NCBI GenBank assembly: GCA_031280335.1
Contig: JAITGZ010000008.1
Location: 1 to 16,165 of the forward strand
DNA: 16,165 nucleotides
Direction of reading: 5' to 3'
Source of the DNA: Deltaproteobacteria bacterium
GTDB lineage: Bacteria > Desulfobacterota > Desulfovibrionia > Desulfovibrionales > Desulfovibrionaceae
In this document: piece after piece, positions 13,134 to 16,165 of the stretch
Position numbering within the stretch: position 1 is the first letter of the stretch
Layout of the letters: each line of letters begins with the position of its first letter
Position numbers and translations under genes: made by a program
The notes under the pieces: model-generated
The model's input: only the letters and a program-made list of their open reading frames with translations
What the model was told of the DNA's origin: nothing
The model's database searches: none

Positions 13134-13490
13134 ATGACGGAACTGGATAAAGAAGCGCTCAGAAATAAAATCATTCTGGAGCTGGAGCGGCTTAAGCTGG
13201 ATGTGCAAAGCCTGGCCGAACTTACTTCGCCCGACACCTTGGATGACCTGGATGAAGTTTCCAGAATGGATGCCATTGTCAGCAAGAGCGTGCATGCCGC
13301 CTCGCTGGCGGCAGCCAGGCAGCGTGCGGGGAAGTTGGAGTACGCCCTTAAAAGATTGGACGCGGATCCGGAATTTGGCTACTGCGCCGAATGCGGCGAA
13401 AAAATCCCCACGGCCAGGCTCATGTCCATGCCCGAAGCCAGATGCTGCGTGGCCTGCGCCGAAGAACAGACCGGGAGGAAGACACCATGA
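13134..13490 (+). CDS. DksA/TraR-family zinc-finger regulator
   Basis: Proteins of this family enter the RNA polymerase secondary channel and, often with ppGpp, adjust initiation at rRNA and ribosomal promoters. The 118-residue product has an N-terminal helix, a coiled-coil hairpin with a tip reading EVSRMDAIVS (41-50), and the four-cysteine zinc finger C84-x2-C87-x17-C105-x2-C108, the same spacing as in E. coli DksA. It is shorter than E. coli DksA (151), and the tip is R-x-D-A rather than D-x-x-D-x-A, so it belongs to the shorter DksA/TraR branch and its function may differ. The ATG at 13134 follows a GGGGGA at 13123-13128; the codon before it is TTG and was not used. Its stop overlaps the next gene (ATGA). 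Confidence 0.9.
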   Translation: MTELDKEALRNKIILELERLKLDVQSLAELTSPDTLDDLDEVSRMDAIVSKSVHAASLAAARQRAGKLEYALKRLDADPEFGYCAECGEKIPTARLMSMPEARCCVACAEEQTGRKTP

Positions 13491-14563
13491 ATGCTGAAAT
13501 TTACGCCGCAAGGCGCGGCTTGGCGCGGCGGAAAATGGCGGAGCAGCGCCTGGGCGGACTTTTGGTAACCCTGGACGCCAACCGTTATTATCTGAGCGGC
13601 TTTGAACTGCACGATCCGCAGGCCAATGAAAGCAGCGGCTGCCTGTTGCTGCTGCCCGGCGGCGAAGACTGGCTTTGCACCGACCCGCGTTATGAAGAGG
13701 CCGCGCGCAGGCTGTGGCCGGAGAACCAGATATTAATTTATAGCGGCACCTCCCAGGCATCCGGGACAATTAACCGCCTGCTGCGCTCCAGGGTCAAGGG
13801 GGCGCTGGGGGTGGAAGGGCGTTGCATCAGCATGGCCTTTTGCCGCGATGTCTCCAGCGGGCTGCGCGTCAGAAGCGCGGACGGACTGGTGGAATCCTTG
13901 CGCATGATCAAGGATGAGGCTGAAATAGCCTTGATGCGCGCCTCCGCCGCCCTCAATCATAAACTCATGGAGTGGGTGCCGGGCGTCTTGCGCCCCGGCC
14001 ACAGCGAAAAACAACTGGCCTGGGAGGTGGAACAGTTTTTTCGCAACCACGGTGCCGAGGATGTCTCTTTCAAAAGCATTGTGGCGGTGGGGGCCAACGC
14101 GGCCCTGCCGCACGCCCTGCCCGGTGAAGATAAGGTGCGCGAAGGCGCTTGCGTGTTGCTGGACTGCGGCTGCCGCCTGAACGACTACTGTTCGGACCAG
14201 AGCAGGACCTTCTGGGTGGGCGAAAAAGCGCCGGATTATTTCAGGCGCGCCTTGGACCAGGTGCAAGAGGCCCAGCGTCTGGCCATCCGGTCCATCCGGC
14301 CAGGCGTGCGGTGCAATGAAGCCTACGCGGTGGCCCATGACTACTTTGACCGCCTGGGCGTCGCCCAACATTTCAATCACGGATTGGGGCACGGCATAGG
14401 ACTGCAAACGCACGAGCCGCCCAGCCTGAACCCCAAAAACGAAACCATACTCAGGCCGGGCATGATTACCTCGGTGGAGCCTGGCCTGTATTACCCTGAA
14501 TGGGGTGGGGTGCGCTGGGAACACATGGCCCTGGTTACCGAAGACGGCTGCGAGCTGCTGTAA
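13487..14563 (+). CDS. M24-family Xaa-Pro aminopeptidase
   Basis: This is a cytoplasmic dimetal peptidase that removes an N-terminal residue ahead of proline, or splits Xaa-Pro dipeptides. The 358-residue product has a creatinase-like N-domain (about 5-130) and a pita-bread catalytic domain (about 140-358). All five metal ligands are visible: D226 (LLDCG), D237 (YCSDQSRT), H302 (GLGHGIG), E331 (VEPGLY) and E345 (VRWEHMA). The accessory histidines H209 and H309 are also present. The ATG at 13487 overlaps the upstream stop in an ATGA junction with GGGAGGAAG upstream, so translation is coupled. I cannot tell aminopeptidase P-type from prolidase-type specificity from sequence alone, hence no symbol. 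Confidence 0.94.
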   Translation: MNAEIYAARRGLARRKMAEQRLGGLLVTLDANRYYLSGFELHDPQANESSGCLLLLPGGEDWLCTDPRYEEAARRLWPENQILIYSGTSQASGTINRLLRSRVKGALGVEGRCISMAFCRDVSSGLRVRSADGLVESLRMIKDEAEIALMRASAALNHKLMEWVPGVLRPGHSEKQLAWEVEQFFRNHGAEDVSFKSIVAVGANAALPHALPGEDKVREGACVLLDCGCRLNDYCSDQSRTFWVGEKAPDYFRRALDQVQEAQRLAIRSIRPGVRCNEAYAVAHDYFDRLGVAQHFNHGLGHGIGLQTHEPPSLNPKNETILRPGMITSVEPGLYYPEWGGVRWEHMALVTEDGCELL

Positions 14564-14584
14564 GGCACGCCGGAGGCGCTGATC

Positions 14585-15292
14585 ATGCGTATAGCCGTGC
14601 TGGCCTCAGGTACCGGGTCAAACCTTAAAATACTGCTGGAACATGCCGCTGCGGGCAGACTGGCCGTAACCCCGGCGCTGGTGCTTTCCAACAACCCCAA
14701 AGCCGGAGCCTTGGCCCACGCCCAGGCGCACGGCGTGCCCGTTTGGCGCGAGGACAGCCGGGGAGAGCGGCGGGAGGATTTTGACGCACGCATGCTTAAG
14801 GCCATAGATAAGTCAGGGGCGGAGGCAATTATCCTGGCCGGCTACATGCGTCTTTTGAGCGGCTTTTTCATTCAGGCCTTTGCCGGGCGCATTCTGAACA
14901 TCCACCCGGCCATTCTGCCCAGTTTCATTGGCGTGGCGGGCGGCCAGGACGCCCTGGACTACCAGGCGCGCCTGAGCGGCTGCACCGTGCATTTTGTGGA
15001 AGAAGCCCCGGACAGCGGCCCGGTGATTATCCAGGCCGCCGTGCCGGTCAGTCCCCATGACTCCCTGGCAGACCTGATGCCGCGCATCCATGCCCTGGAA
15101 CACCGCATTTACCCCCAGGCCGTGCAGTGGATGGCCCAGGGACGCCTCAAGGTGGAAGGGCGCAAGGTGATACTGTTGCCCCGGACAGGACGGAACAACA
15201 CCGCCGAGGGAACCGTCCGCCCGTCCCTTGGACTGGCCGGGGATTCCCCCCTCGGCCCCTGGCTGGTCAGCCCGGCATTGGAAGATTTTTAG
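14585..15292 (+). CDS. purN: Phosphoribosylglycinamide formyltransferase (PurN)
   Basis: PurN transfers the formyl group of 10-formyltetrahydrofolate to glycinamide ribonucleotide, the third step of purine synthesis. The 235-residue product has the phosphate-binding loop ASGTGSNL (7-14), SNNPKAGAL, AIILAGYMRLLS, and the catalytic asparagine and histidine in ILNIHPAILPSF (N105, H107). The catalytic aspartate D143 is in EEAPDSGPVIIQ. The stretch after LPSF reads IGVAGGQDAL, where relatives usually have G-L-H or G-x-H-G; the conserved histidine is alanine (A118). A C-terminal extension of about 35 residues goes beyond typical length. The ATG at 14585 follows GGAGG at 14572-14576. It starts 21 bases after the peptidase stop, in the same operon. 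Confidence 0.96.
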   Translation: MRIAVLASGTGSNLKILLEHAAAGRLAVTPALVLSNNPKAGALAHAQAHGVPVWREDSRGERREDFDARMLKAIDKSGAEAIILAGYMRLLSGFFIQAFAGRILNIHPAILPSFIGVAGGQDALDYQARLSGCTVHFVEEAPDSGPVIIQAAVPVSPHDSLADLMPRIHALEHRIYPQAVQWMAQGRLKVEGRKVILLPRTGRNNTAEGTVRPSLGLAGDSPLGPWLVSPALEDF

Positions 15293-15427
15293 CGCGTTTC
15301 AATATGACTGGCAGGGCCGGGCGGCAGCCCCGATTGCTCCGGGCGGAATGATTCCTCCAGGGCCCCCTCTCCGGTTTTTCAGCGGCGGCGGTAACGCTGG
15401 CGATACTGTAGCTAAAGGAACCAGCGC

Positions 15428-16165
15428 ATGAAGATGTCTTTGGTACTGCAACTGGCCCGCCTGGGAGACCTGCTGCAAACCAAACGGCTGCTTCTGACTC
15501 TGGCGGCGGAAGGCGAGACGCATCTGGTAGTGGATGCCTCCCTGGCCCCTCTGGCGGCTTTGCTTTATCCAGGGGTGGAGGTTCACGCCCTGCCCGCCCA
15601 TGCCGGGGGACTGGATGCCGCCGGGGTGCTGCGTCTGGCCTGCAAAGCCTGCGCCGAACTGAGCGCCCTGCCTTGCGACAAGGTGTACAACCTTAACCGC
15701 AGCCCCCTGAATCTGGCTCTAGCCGGGCTTTTTGCTCCGGAAAAAGTCGTGGGCTACCGCCTGGAAAACGGTCAGGCCCTGGCCTCCACTTGGGCTTGTA
15801 TGGCCGCACGCTGGACCGGTAAACGGCGGATTTCGCCACTTAACCTTATGGATTTTTGGGCTTTTTTTCATCCATCCCCCTGGCCGGCGGATCAGGTGAA
15901 CCCTGAGGCCAAGGCCAAAAGCCCGTCCGGTTACGCGGGGCAGCGCGTGGGGGTGGCCCTGGCCGGGAGGGAGGCCAGGCGCTCTCTGCCCCCGCCTGTT
16001 CTGGCCGAGACGCTGAAGATGGTCTTTGCCCAATACAAAGGACCGACTCTGGTGCTTTTGGGCGGGGAGACGGAACAGGCGAAGGCCCGCCTGCTTTTAA
16101 AATGCCTGCCCCCGGCCATGCAGAGCAAGACCGAAAATCTATGCGGCAAAACCGCGCTTACAGAT
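15428..16165 (+). CDS. Glycosyltransferase family 9 (heptosyltransferase-like), partial
   Basis: Family 9 glycosyltransferases add heptose or related sugars to the lipopolysaccharide core at the inner face of the inner membrane. The frame is open to the right edge: 246 codons are present and the C-terminus is missing (family length is about 330-400). The start MSLVLQLARLGDLLQTKR fits the family N-terminal motif (hydrophobic strand, then GD and a polar loop). The second half has VGVALAGREARRSLPPPVLA, PTLVLLGGETEQAKA and NLCGKTALTD, which matches the C-terminal nucleotide-sugar-binding region (GGxxE, then NLxGKTxL). The ATG at 15428 has AAAGGA seven bases upstream. It follows purN after 135 bases with no clear terminator, so it may be co-transcribed or start its own unit. 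Confidence 0.85.
   Translation, partial: MKMSLVLQLARLGDLLQTKRLLLTLAAEGETHLVVDASLAPLAALLYPGVEVHALPAHAGGLDAAGVLRLACKACAELSALPCDKVYNLNRSPLNLALAGLFAPEKVVGYRLENGQALASTWACMAARWTGKRRISPLNLMDFWAFFHPSPWPADQVNPEAKAKSPSGYAGQRVGVALAGREARRSLPPPVLAETLKMVFAQYKGPTLVLLGGETEQAKARLLLKCLPPAMQSKTENLCGKTALTD

Noticed and set aside
15293..15427. Possible promoter or terminator between purN and the glycosyltransferase.
   Set aside because: I found only short GC-rich repeats (CAGCG/CGCTG) and no hexamer pair at good spacing; nothing I can support.

Overview
The window looks like ordinary chromosome from a sulfate-reducing, Desulfovibrio-type bacterium (Desulfobacterota, formerly Deltaproteobacteria). The reasons are moderate-to-high GC, two motB-like genes behind a PomA-like motA next to fliL-fliN-fliO, and an rpmH-rnpA-yidD-yidC-jag-mnmE cluster without dnaA. 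The assignment rests on gene content and order, not on a database search. I found no tRNA, rRNA, CRISPR array, insertion sequence or phage gene.

Region 1 (1-5578, all minus strand) is flagellar and reads right to left: a short orphan rod-family gene (FlgC-like), yggS, motA, two tandem motB-like genes, fliL, fliN and fliO. motA and the two motB genes are joined by one-base stop/start overlaps. A pair of GC-rich hairpins separates them from fliL-fliN-fliO, which probably continues into further export genes beyond the left edge. The motor products are a PomA-like stator, its peptidoglycan anchor subunits, the stator-associated FliL, the C-ring protein FliN and the export-gate protein FliO.

Region 2 (5579-7869) is a 353-base AT-richer regulatory gap followed by a single plus-strand gene for a PrpR-type sigma-54 activator. 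The gap holds two overlapping palindromes, a possible minus-strand sigma-54 promoter and a good plus-strand sigma-70 promoter. The regulator has no obvious catabolic target beside it.

Region 3 (7904-12984, minus strand) is the housekeeping cluster rpmH-rnpA-yidD-yidC-jag-mnmE: ribosomal protein L34, RNase P protein, membrane-protein insertion and tRNA wobble modification. rpmH is only 44 codons. It lies wholly inside the rnpA reading frame, because rnpA has no usable ATG or GTG after rpmH. This nested arrangement, known from Thermus, is the most interesting thing in the window.

Region 4 (13134-16165, plus strand) runs divergently from rpmH: a DksA/TraR-family zinc-finger protein, a translationally coupled M24 Xaa-Pro peptidase, purN, and a family 9 (heptosyltransferase-like) glycosyltransferase cut by the right edge. 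The promoters facing rpmH and the DksA-like gene appear to share -35 DNA.

I do not see a clearly new multi-gene system. The items worth following are the nested rpmH/rnpA pair, the palindromic regulatory gap with its regulator carrying a GVFTGA loop, the orphan mini-rod protein, the paired MotB subunits and the duplicated FliN N-terminal motif.
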